In this document: in pieces, positions 1-4,400 of the stretch | How positions within the stretch are numbered: position 1 is the stretch's first letter | Layout: each line of letters starts with the position of its first letter | From: Dehalococcoidales bacterium | GTDB lineage: Bacteria; Chloroflexota; Dehalococcoidia; Dehalococcoidales; Fen-1064 | Direction: 5' to 3' | Assembly (NCBI GenBank): GCA_030667735.1 | Contig: DAOUVG010000095.1 | Coordinates: forward strand, 1-6,434 | DNA: 6,434 nt | Position numbers and translations under genes: made by a program | Notes under the pieces: model-generated | The model's database searches: none | The model's input: only the letters and a program-made list of their open reading frames with translations | Told to the model about the DNA's origin: nothing

Positions 1-117
1 GACAGCTTCTCCGGCATCGGAGAAGAGCTCTTCGTGACTGACAGCAGTCAGGGCACTATCCGGTACTACCCTGAACAGATCGAGACAGATCAGAGCAGCC
101 TGCCTCTTCAACGATAG
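1..117 (+). CDS. C-terminal end of an unidentified protein (5' partial)
   Basis: Frame 1 is open from the first base to a TAG at 115-117, giving 38 residues: the tail starts DSFSGIGEELFVTDSSQGTI and ends SLPLQR. About two thirds of the codons end in G or C, as in the clear genes of the window, which supports real coding. The segment ELFVTDSSQGTIRYY resembles one blade of a beta-propeller (NHL/SMP-30-like), but 38 residues are too few to name a family. The gene starts outside the window. No clear terminator follows its stop. The main alternative is a chance open frame. Confidence 0.4.
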   Translation, partial: DSFSGIGEELFVTDSSQGTIRYYPEQIETDQSSLPLQR

Positions 118-453
118 GTACGGCCGCTACGGACCGGTAGTCAACGAGATGCTGCACAATTGACTGTTTTGTGTGATCAGGTCTTGAAGTCCTAGGCTGC
201 CATGACCGGGTACGAGGGGGAATACCGACTTGGCAATGGATTCGCTTCACAGGCTGAAGGTCAACTCGAATGTCCTAGTTCTGTCTATTGTACAGTACCG
301 CCCACCATACCGTATGATAGGCAGAACTCCTTCTTTCGCCATAGTCATGTTATCGGTAATAATGGCAAAGTATAGTTCAAGACCACTTCATCACCGGGCA
401 GTATGGGATGCTGTAAGGGTGGTAATGCAAAGCCCGGCTCTCACGGCTCGGAT
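118..453. other. Intergenic stretch without a convincing gene
   Basis: About 340 bases separate the left-edge gene tail from the tRNA promoter. Only short open frames occur, for example 230-457 on + and 56-250 on -. They have no Shine-Dalgarno sequence, no recognisable motif and unremarkable composition, so I do not call them genes. The one structured element is the inverted repeat at 277-328, listed separately. The stretch could be decayed coding sequence or hold an unrecognised small RNA. Confidence 0.5.
277..328. repeat. 17-bp imperfect inverted repeat (long stem-loop)
   Basis: The arm AGTTCTGTCTATTGTAC (277-293) can pair along its full length with GTATGATAGGCAGAACT (312-328). Fourteen pairs are Watson-Crick and three are G-U on the + strand transcript; the loop is the 18 bases 294-311. 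No T-run follows, so a simple intrinsic terminator is unlikely. It could be the core of a small structured RNA, a mobile-element remnant, or a protein-binding palindrome. No flanking gene explains it. Confidence 0.5.
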
Positions 454-483
454 TTGACATCAGACTAGACAAGACCTTAAACT
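454..483 (+). promoter_or_regulatory. Sigma70-type promoter of the tRNA cluster
   Basis: A perfect -35 box TTGACA lies at 454-459. It is followed after 18 bases by TAAACT at 478-483, a -10 box matching the consensus at 4 of 6 positions. Transcription would start near 490, just before the tRNA-Trp-like remnant. It would then run through tRNA-Leu and tRNA-Gly and, with no terminator visible, into the first SDR gene. Confidence 0.55.
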
Positions 484-494
484 ATCTGTTGGCA

Positions 495-563
495 ATGAGT
501 GCTACATCTATCTCGGAACTCCAAAACTGCCGGTCGGGGGTTCGAGTCCTATCACTCCTGCCA
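495..563 (+). pseudogene. Degenerate tRNA-Trp(CCA)-like remnant
   Basis: The 3' half looks like a bacterial tRNA-Trp: anticodon-loop sequence CTCCAAA (519-525, anticodon CCA at 521-523), T-loop TTCGAGT (541-547), discriminator G at 560 and encoded CCA at 561-563. The acceptor arms ATGAGTG (495-501) and CACTCCT (553-559) pair at 6 of 7 positions. Only 17 bases lie between the acceptor arm and the anticodon loop, so there is no normal D-arm. The anticodon stem does not pair in the standard register, and the T-stem has one mismatch. I read it as a decayed or rearranged tRNA gene. It probably still lies in the primary transcript, 14 bases before tRNA-Leu. A functional tRNA-Trp must exist elsewhere. 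Confidence 0.65.
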
Positions 564-577
564 GTTCGGGTGTCCGT

Positions 578-664
578 GCCGAGGTGGTGGAATCGGTAGA
601 CACGCCATCTTGAGGGGGTGGTGAGCGTAAGCTCGTAGGAGTTCAAATCTCCTCCTCGGCACCA
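578..664 (+). tRNA. tRNA-Leu (anticodon GAG)
   Basis: This is a complete class II tRNA of 87 bases. Acceptor arms GCCGAGG (578-584) and CCTCGGC (654-660) pair perfectly, followed by discriminator A661 and an encoded CCA at 662-664. The anticodon stem CCATC/GGTGG encloses loop TTGAGGG, with anticodon GAG at 612-614, reading CUC/CUU leucine codons. A long variable arm (GAGC-GTAA-GCTC, 623-634) is typical of tRNA-Leu. The T-arm (637-653) pairs fully around TTCAAAT. It is the middle member of the RNA cluster, 9 bases before tRNA-Gly. Confidence 0.97.
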
Positions 665-673
665 GTTTTTATT

Positions 674-748
<75 letters not shown>

Positions 749-761
749 ATTGTATTCTATT

Positions 762-770
762 AAGGGAGGT
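762..770 (+). promoter_or_regulatory. Strong Shine-Dalgarno sequence of the first SDR gene
   Basis: AAGGGAGGT lies 4 bases before the ATG at 775 and fixes that start. It sits in the short gap after tRNA-Gly. No separate promoter is evident in that gap. Confidence 0.8.
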
Positions 771-774
771 CTAA

Positions 775-1530
775 ATGCCACGCTTTGAACTCAAGGGTAA
801 GGTTGCTATTGTTACCGGTGGGGGCTCCGGCATCGGCGAGTCTATCGCCAGGGAATTCGCCAAGGTCGGTGCCAAAGTGGTAGTCACCAGTCGGAAACAG
901 GAGAACCTGGACAAGGTAGCCGGGGAGATAAAAGCCGCCGGTGGGGAAGCCCTGGCCATCGTCACCGACGTGCGTGTGCCGGAGCAGGTGGAAAATGTTA
1001 TCAAGCAGACCGTAGATACGTTCGGCCGGCTCGATATCATGGTGAACAACGCCGGGGCGGGATTCCCGGTCAAGATAGAGGAGCTTTCCGCCAACGGCTG
1101 GGATGTCATCATCAACATCAATCTGAAGGGCGTCTTTCTATGTTCCTCGGCCGCAGCCAGGGTGATGATTCCCCAGAAGAGCGGCAAGATTATCAACATC
1201 TCGTCTGTGGCCGGCATAAATGGTTCCCCGAGCATGTCCCACTACGGGGCGGCCAAGGCGGGCGTCATCAATTTCACCAAGAGCTGCTCGGTGGAGTGGG
1301 CACAGCACAATATCAACGTTAACTGCATCGCTCCCGGGATGATTGAGACCGAAGGCGTGCGGTCCCAGCAGATACTAACCGCAGAGCGGGCCGGAGACGG
1401 CACAGCTACTCCGACACTCAGGCTTCCCGGTAAGGTCGAGGATATTGCCAATATGGCTATCTATCTCGCCTCCGAAGAGGCCAGCCATATCACCGGGGAG
1501 ATGTTTGTCTGCCGCGGTGCCGGTGGGTAG
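775..1530 (+). CDS. Short-chain dehydrogenase/reductase (classical SDR, FabG-like)
   Basis: A 251-residue protein of normal classical-SDR length, a single Rossmann-fold domain, cytosolic. Visible motifs in order: cofactor-binding TGGGSGIG (14-21), NNAG (91-94), structural Asn116 in INLKG, and catalytic Ser144, Tyr157 and Lys161 in YGAAK. Arg40 just after the second strand (TSRKQENL) suggests NADP(H) rather than NAD(H); this is inferred from family rules. The family oxidises alcohols or reduces ketones, including 3-oxoacyl thioesters, and the substrate cannot be read from sequence. The C-terminus is unusual: where relatives end with a VDGG-type motif, this one ends VCRGAGG. It starts 26 bases after tRNA-Gly, probably co-transcribed with it. 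The next SDR begins 141 bases downstream. It resembles SDR 2 around the active site (AKAGVIN, VNCIAPG), so the two are paralogs. Confidence 0.92.
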   Translation: MPRFELKGKVAIVTGGGSGIGESIAREFAKVGAKVVVTSRKQENLDKVAGEIKAAGGEALAIVTDVRVPEQVENVIKQTVDTFGRLDIMVNNAGAGFPVKIEELSANGWDVIININLKGVFLCSSAAARVMIPQKSGKIINISSVAGINGSPSMSHYGAAKAGVINFTKSCSVEWAQHNINVNCIAPGMIETEGVRSQQILTAERAGDGTATPTLRLPGKVEDIANMAIYLASEEASHITGEMFVCRGAGG

Positions 1531-1594
1531 GCAGGGTCGCCGGGCAGTGATATAAACCCAAACCTGTGATATTAATACCGCCATGACCCCGGGA

Positions 1595-1624
1595 TTGCCT
1601 GGCAGTGCCGGGAGGGGCTATACT
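1595..1624 (+). promoter_or_regulatory. Probable internal promoter before the SDR 2 - SDR 3 pair
   Basis: TTGCCT (1595-1600, 4 of 6 consensus positions) and TATACT (1619-1624, 5 of 6) are separated by 18 bases. This predicts a start near 1631 and a leader of about 40 bases to the ATG at 1672. A short inverted repeat CCCGG/CCGGG (1588-1592/1608-1612) overlaps it and could bind a regulator. The 141-base gap shows no clear terminator for the first SDR, so read-through is also possible. Confidence 0.45.
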
Positions 1625-1656
1625 CTGTTACCCTATCGGTAGAAGAAACCAATCAA

Positions 1657-1663
1657 AAGGAGG
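1657..1663 (+). promoter_or_regulatory. Shine-Dalgarno sequence deciding the SDR 2 start
   Basis: AAGGAGG lies 8 bases before ATG 1672. The in-frame GTG at 1663 overlaps this motif itself, so the upstream start can be discarded in favour of 1672. Confidence 0.8.
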
Positions 1664-1671
1664 TGCGTAGT

Positions 1672-2490
1672 ATGGCTACGGGCAATGGGACCCTGCAAGG
1701 GAAGGTGGTCATTGTCACCGGCGGCGGTACTGGTCTGGGTAAGGCAGCAGCCCTTCTCATGGCCAAAGAGGGTGCTGACATCGTCATTGCCGCTCGTCGT
1801 GTCAATGCCATCGAACAGACCGCCAGGGAAGTGAAAGACCTGGGGGGCAGGGCTCTGGCAATCCCCACCGATGTCACCGACGGCAAGCAAGTCAACAGCA
1901 TGGTGGAGCGGACGATTGCCGAAATGGGCGGGCTGGACATCCTGCTGAACAACGCCGGCATCGTCCGCGGGCAGGTGCCGAAACAGCTCTGGGAGCTCTC
2001 CGACGAGGAATGGAGACTGGGTATTGACACCAACCTCAGCGGTACCTTCTACTGCTGCCGGGCGACAATGAAGCACTTCGTCGACCAGGGACATGGGAAA
2101 ATAATCAATATTGCCTCTGGTAACGGGATGCGCGGCTCACGAGGCGACTACATGTACGGTACCGCCAAGGCCGGTGTAATCAATCTCTCCCGCGTGCTGG
2201 CAACAACCTTTGCCCAGAACAACATTCAGGTCAACTGCATTGCTCCCGGATTTGTAGATGTACGTCACATGCAGCCGGAACCGGCAACCGGCGAGGTAAC
2301 ACGGACTGCCAAGTTTATTCCGGTAGGGCGTTTCGGTGTGCCGAACGACATCGGACACCTGGTGCTGTTCCTGGCATCAGAAGCTTCAGACTACGTCACC
2401 GGTGGCCTGTTTCCGAATGATGGTGGCGGACTTGCCGGAGGCGTAGCTCCAACCGGATATGCTCCCGTCATCGAGATGGAGGAGGACTAA
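1672..2490 (+). CDS. Short-chain dehydrogenase/reductase (classical SDR), active-type partner of SDR 3
   Basis: A 272-residue classical SDR. Visible motifs: TGGGTGLG (16-23), NNAG (93-96), Asn121 in TNLSG, Ser149, Tyr162 and Lys166 (YGTAK). All catalytic residues are present, so an active oxidoreductase is expected. Arg42-Arg43 after the second strand (AARR) suggests NADP(H). It is about 20 residues longer than the first SDR because of a Gly/Pro-rich tail after the usual GG end (GGGLAGGVAPTGYAPV) that finishes in acidic EMEED. The codons of that acidic end form the ribosome-binding site of the next gene, which starts one base after this stop, so translation is almost certainly coupled. Substrate unknown: 3-hydroxyacyl-CoA, a steroid-like alcohol or another secondary alcohol would all fit the family. 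Confidence 0.92.
   Translation: MATGNGTLQGKVVIVTGGGTGLGKAAALLMAKEGADIVIAARRVNAIEQTAREVKDLGGRALAIPTDVTDGKQVNSMVERTIAEMGGLDILLNNAGIVRGQVPKQLWELSDEEWRLGIDTNLSGTFYCCRATMKHFVDQGHGKIINIASGNGMRGSRGDYMYGTAKAGVINLSRVLATTFAQNNIQVNCIAPGFVDVRHMQPEPATGEVTRTAKFIPVGRFGVPNDIGHLVLFLASEASDYVTGGLFPNDGGGLAGGVAPTGYAPVIEMEED
2478..2486 (+). promoter_or_regulatory. Shine-Dalgarno sequence of SDR 3, inside the end of SDR 2
   Basis: GGAGGAGGA lies within the last codons of SDR 2 and ends 5 bases before ATG 2492. It supports 2492 over the in-frame ATG at 2459, which has no such site and would add 11 residues ahead of the conserved SDR start. Confidence 0.75.
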
Positions 2491-2491
2491 G

Positions 2492-3247
2492 ATGGGCTCT
2501 AATGAATTCAGCCTTAGTGGGAAAACAGCCCTGGTTGTCGGCGACAGCAAATACTGGAGCAAGTATGCGGGGGTAGCCCTGGCCGAGGCCGGCGCTGATG
2601 TTGCTATCGCTGCCCGAAACACGAAGCGACTGGAAGAGGCCGCCGGGGAAGTACGCCGCCAGGGACAAAAAGCAATCACTATCCCTACCGATACCACCGA
2701 TGCTTCACAGGTGCAGAAAATGGTAGAACAGGTCGTTGCCGAGTTTGGCAGGATTGATATTATGGTCAATGCGTCCGACCTGCTGTTCGCCAAACCCTTC
2801 CTGGAAGTATCGGAGGGGGATTGGCGCCGTATCCTGGATACCAACCTGACGTCCGCATTTCACTGCTGTCAGGCCGTGGGCAAGCAGATGATTGAGCAGA
2901 AGAAGGGCCGTATCATTAATCTCCTCTCATGTCTTGCCGAGAGGGGCGTGGAGAACTTTGCCGCCTATTGCGCCTCTATGGGTGGTGTACTACAGCTCAC
3001 CCGGGTTCTGGATATCGAGTGGGCCAGACACGGCATCACGGTGAACGCCATCGGTACCGGCTGGATATCGGAGGTGGAGAAGACCGAAGCGCCGCAGGAA
3101 GAGCTGCTCATGAAGTACATGCCCTTGAAGAGGTACGGTCATCCCCGCGAGATGGGTCCATTACTGGTATACCTGGCGTCCGATACTACGGACTTCTTCA
3201 GCGGGCAGTTCCTCTACGTCGACGGTGCGGTGATGTCCCACCTCTAG
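2492..3247 (+). CDS. Divergent SDR paralog lacking cofactor and catalytic motifs (likely pseudoenzyme)
   Basis: A 251-residue protein with the whole SDR fold. It matches SDR 2 closely in several blocks, for example GADVAIAAR (35-42), TIPTDTTDASQV against AIPTDVTDGKQV, and DTNLTSAFHCCQA against DTNLSGTFYCCRA. The signature positions are altered. The glycine-rich TGxxxGxG is replaced by VGDSKYWS (16-23); NNAG by NASD (93-96); the APG after the active site by GTG; and YxxxK by YCASM, so the catalytic Lys is Met163. The Met codon reads ATG at 2978-2980. Asn118, Ser146 and Tyr159 remain. The frame is intact, with no stop or shift, so this is not simple decay. It probably binds no NAD(P)H and acts as a non-catalytic subunit, perhaps with SDR 2. 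Alternatives are an unusual cofactor mode like that of divergent SDRs, or a binding protein. Confidence 0.9.
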   Translation: MGSNEFSLSGKTALVVGDSKYWSKYAGVALAEAGADVAIAARNTKRLEEAAGEVRRQGQKAITIPTDTTDASQVQKMVEQVVAEFGRIDIMVNASDLLFAKPFLEVSEGDWRRILDTNLTSAFHCCQAVGKQMIEQKKGRIINLLSCLAERGVENFAAYCASMGGVLQLTRVLDIEWARHGITVNAIGTGWISEVEKTEAPQEELLMKYMPLKRYGHPREMGPLLVYLASDTTDFFSGQFLYVDGAVMSHL

Positions 3248-3265
3248 TGATAGTCCGGACCATCA
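3248..3265. repeat. 18-bp palindrome at the convergent gene junction
   Basis: TGATAGTCCGGACCATCA is a palindrome with one mismatched symmetric pair (A3252/C3261). It starts immediately after the SDR 3 stop and contains the stop codon of the - strand phosphoesterase (3263-3265). It could form a small hairpin at the 3' ends of both mRNAs. There is no T-run on either side, so a standard bidirectional terminator is not shown. Confidence 0.4.
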
Positions 3266-3997
3266 CACACCGCGGCTCAACCGAGTGGCCAGGGCCGCAG
3301 GAAGGCCCTGCGCCATCATCCTGGCCTGGGTGGCGCGAATATCGTACGGAACGCGGTGCAGGTTCACTACACGCGCGTCACTGTCGTAGATGGCATAGCT
3401 GGCGCGCGGGTCGCCGTCGCGTGGCTGTCCCACCGCACCGGGGTTGATGATAAGTCGCCTCTCATCGAGTGCCAGTGAACTTTCCGGCTCGAAGTGATGC
3501 GCGGCGCATCCCCCGGTCTCCTCACAAGCGAACACCAGTGGGCTGTGAGTGTGCCCCACGAAGCAGAACCTGGTCCTGAAATGGGCAAGGTTTTCCTGTG
3601 CGCTCCAGGTTGAGAGCAGGTACTCCCAGATGGGCTCTCTGGGGCTGCCGTGCGTCAGGGTGAAGTCGTCCTTCTCGATGACCAGAGGCAAATGGCTCAG
3701 GTAATCAGTGTCATCGGGCGTCAATTGCCTGGCTGTCCATATATTGGCTGTGGCGGCATCGGGGTTGAAGACGGAGATGTCCACCTTGCCAATGGCTGCC
3801 CCGTCGTGGTTGCCCATGACACAGACATGGTTCATCTGGCGAAGCCCGGAGATGCAATCATGAGGGTCCGGTCCGTAGCCGACGATGTCTCCAAGGCACC
3901 ATACCTCATCTACCCCACCACGGCGCTTGATGTCATCCAGCACCGCGCTGAGGGCTGCCAGATTGGAATGGATATCGGCAAGAATAGCGTAATGCAT
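3263..3997 (-). CDS. Metallophosphoesterase, YfcE/calcineurin-like superfamily
   Basis: A 244-residue cytosolic phosphoesterase with all the metal-binding motifs of the family in order: DxH (Asp8, His10 in LADIHSN), GD (Asp37 in LGDIVGYGP), GNHD (62-65), His116 in THGSP, and GHTH (148-151). The conserved C-terminal block NPGAVGQPRDGDPRASY (185-201) is typical of the YfcE-like Metallophos_2 group. Members hydrolyse phosphodiesters or phosphomonoesters with two metal ions such as Mn2+; the physiological substrate is often unknown and is so here. The start is fixed by the family-typical beginning MHYAILADIHSN. No good Shine-Dalgarno sequence precedes it, and the leader is short (about 23 bases) from the promoter at 4056-4028. 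It converges on SDR 3 with 15 bases between stops, and nothing in the neighbourhood links it functionally to the SDRs. Confidence 0.93.
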   Translation of the reverse strand: MHYAILADIHSNLAALSAVLDDIKRRGGVDEVWCLGDIVGYGPDPHDCISGLRQMNHVCVMGNHDGAAIGKVDISVFNPDAATANIWTARQLTPDDTDYLSHLPLVIEKDDFTLTHGSPREPIWEYLLSTWSAQENLAHFRTRFCFVGHTHSPLVFACEETGGCAAHHFEPESSLALDERRLIINPGAVGQPRDGDPRASYAIYDSDARVVNLHRVPYDIRATQARMMAQGLPAALATRLSRGV

Positions 3998-4027
3998 ATT
4001 GTCTGATAAGGACGTCTTCTCACCGGA

Positions 4028-4056
4028 ATTATAGCCCGGCCCTGCAGTCAGTGCAA
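4028..4056 (-). promoter_or_regulatory. Near-consensus sigma70 promoter of the metallophosphoesterase gene
   Basis: Read on the - strand, TTGCAC (4056-4051) is followed after exactly 17 bases by a perfect TATAAT (4033-4028). The predicted start is near 4021, about 23 bases before the ATG at 3997. Confidence 0.7.
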
Positions 4057-4089
4057 GAGCATGTGCTCGTCGGTTACCTTAGTGATACA

Positions 4090-4120
4090 AGAAGAAAACT
4101 TACCCTCTCTGCAGGGAGGG
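4090..4120 (-). terminator. Possible - strand terminator hairpin upstream of the phosphoesterase promoter
   Basis: CCCTCTCTGCAGGGAGGG (4103-4120) is a palindrome with one mismatched symmetric pair. It forms a 7-bp stem with a TGCA loop. On the - strand it is followed by a T-rich run (AGTTTTCTTCTT), as in an intrinsic terminator. It would stop leftward transcripts before the phosphoesterase promoter. No leftward gene lies to its right within the window, so its role is unclear; an operator function is also possible. Confidence 0.35.
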
Positions 4121-4144
4121 CAGGTTGTCAGGCAGTGACCACGA

Positions 4145-4210
4145 CACCTCACTCTGTTGTGTCACGCTTCTGTCTGAATGTGAGCAGAGCAGGCGTCATC
4201 ATGTGAGGTG
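4145..4210. repeat. Perfect 8-bp inverted repeat with competing inner pairings
   Basis: CACCTCAC (4145-4152) and GTGAGGTG (4203-4210) are exact reverse complements 50 bases apart. Shorter pairings GACAC/GTGTC (4143-4147/4159-4163) and GTGAC/GTCAC (4135-4139/4161-4165) overlap the first arm or each other, so they exclude one another. It lies upstream of the predicted + strand start, so it would act as DNA or within a transcript begun further upstream. It may be chance. Confidence 0.3.
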
Positions 4211-4270
4211 AAGCCCGCCACTGATGTACCGGGTGACTGTACAATATTAGTTTAGCCTGTTGCAATAGGG

Positions 4271-4276
4271 TATAAT
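4271..4276 (+). promoter_or_regulatory. Perfect -10 box for the corrinoid-activation gene
   Basis: TATAAT at 4271-4276 predicts a start near 4283 and a leader of about 100 bases before ATG 4381. The -35 region at the proper distance (around 4247-4253) is poor, which suggests dependence on an activator. A 5-bp inverted repeat AGCCT/AGGCT (4254-4258/4277-4281) brackets the -10 box and is a possible operator. Confidence 0.45.
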
Positions 4277-4310
4277 AGGCTGGCGGTCTTCGGAAAACAG
4301 TATCAACACC

Positions 4311-4400
4311 ATGCGTGAGGTGGTCGTGCCGGTGAAGCTGCCCTTCGAGAAAGCCACACAGGATAGAAGCCTTTACATAGATGGCAGTCTACACGATTGA
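4311..4400 (+). CDS. Possible 29-codon leader ORF overlapping the next gene's start
   Basis: An ATG at 4311 opens a frame of 29 codons (MREVVVPVKLPFEKATQDRS, then LYIDGSLHD) ending with TGA at 4398-4400. It overlaps the first 20 bases of the 621-codon gene in another frame. Its first half has codons like those of real genes. It has only a weak ribosome-binding site (GGAAAA near 4292-4297). It may deliver ribosomes to the poorly marked ATG 4381 by termination-reinitiation, or be a remnant of a lost upstream gene. I do not recognise the peptide, and chance is a real alternative. Confidence 0.25.
   Translation: MREVVVPVKLPFEKATQDRSLYIDGSLHD

Noticed and set aside
230..457. Plus-strand 75-codon open frame
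   Set aside because: It has no ribosome-binding site and no motif, it overlaps the long inverted repeat, and it runs into the tRNA promoter.
771..1235. Minus-strand 154-codon open frame opposite the first SDR
   Set aside because: It is an antisense shadow of a gene with full SDR motifs, with no ribosome-binding site or recognisable domain.
1663..1671. Upstream GTG start for SDR 2
   Set aside because: The GTG overlaps the Shine-Dalgarno sequence; ATG 1672 has ideal spacing.
2459..2491. Upstream ATG start for SDR 3
   Set aside because: It has no ribosome-binding site, lies inside SDR 2, and would add residues ahead of the conserved SDR N-terminus; ATG 2492 has a strong site.
2929..3447. Plus-strand 172-codon open frame
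   Set aside because: It spans the end of SDR 3 and the antisense of the phosphoesterase, is rich in Arg/Gly as expected for an out-of-frame shadow, and has no motif.
4203..4230. Plus-strand cobalamin riboswitch suggested by GGTGAAG and CCCGCCACTG
   Set aside because: The pieces are too close together, the intervening helix is missing, and no B12 box follows on the same strand; the only B12-box-like segment is on the opposite strand.
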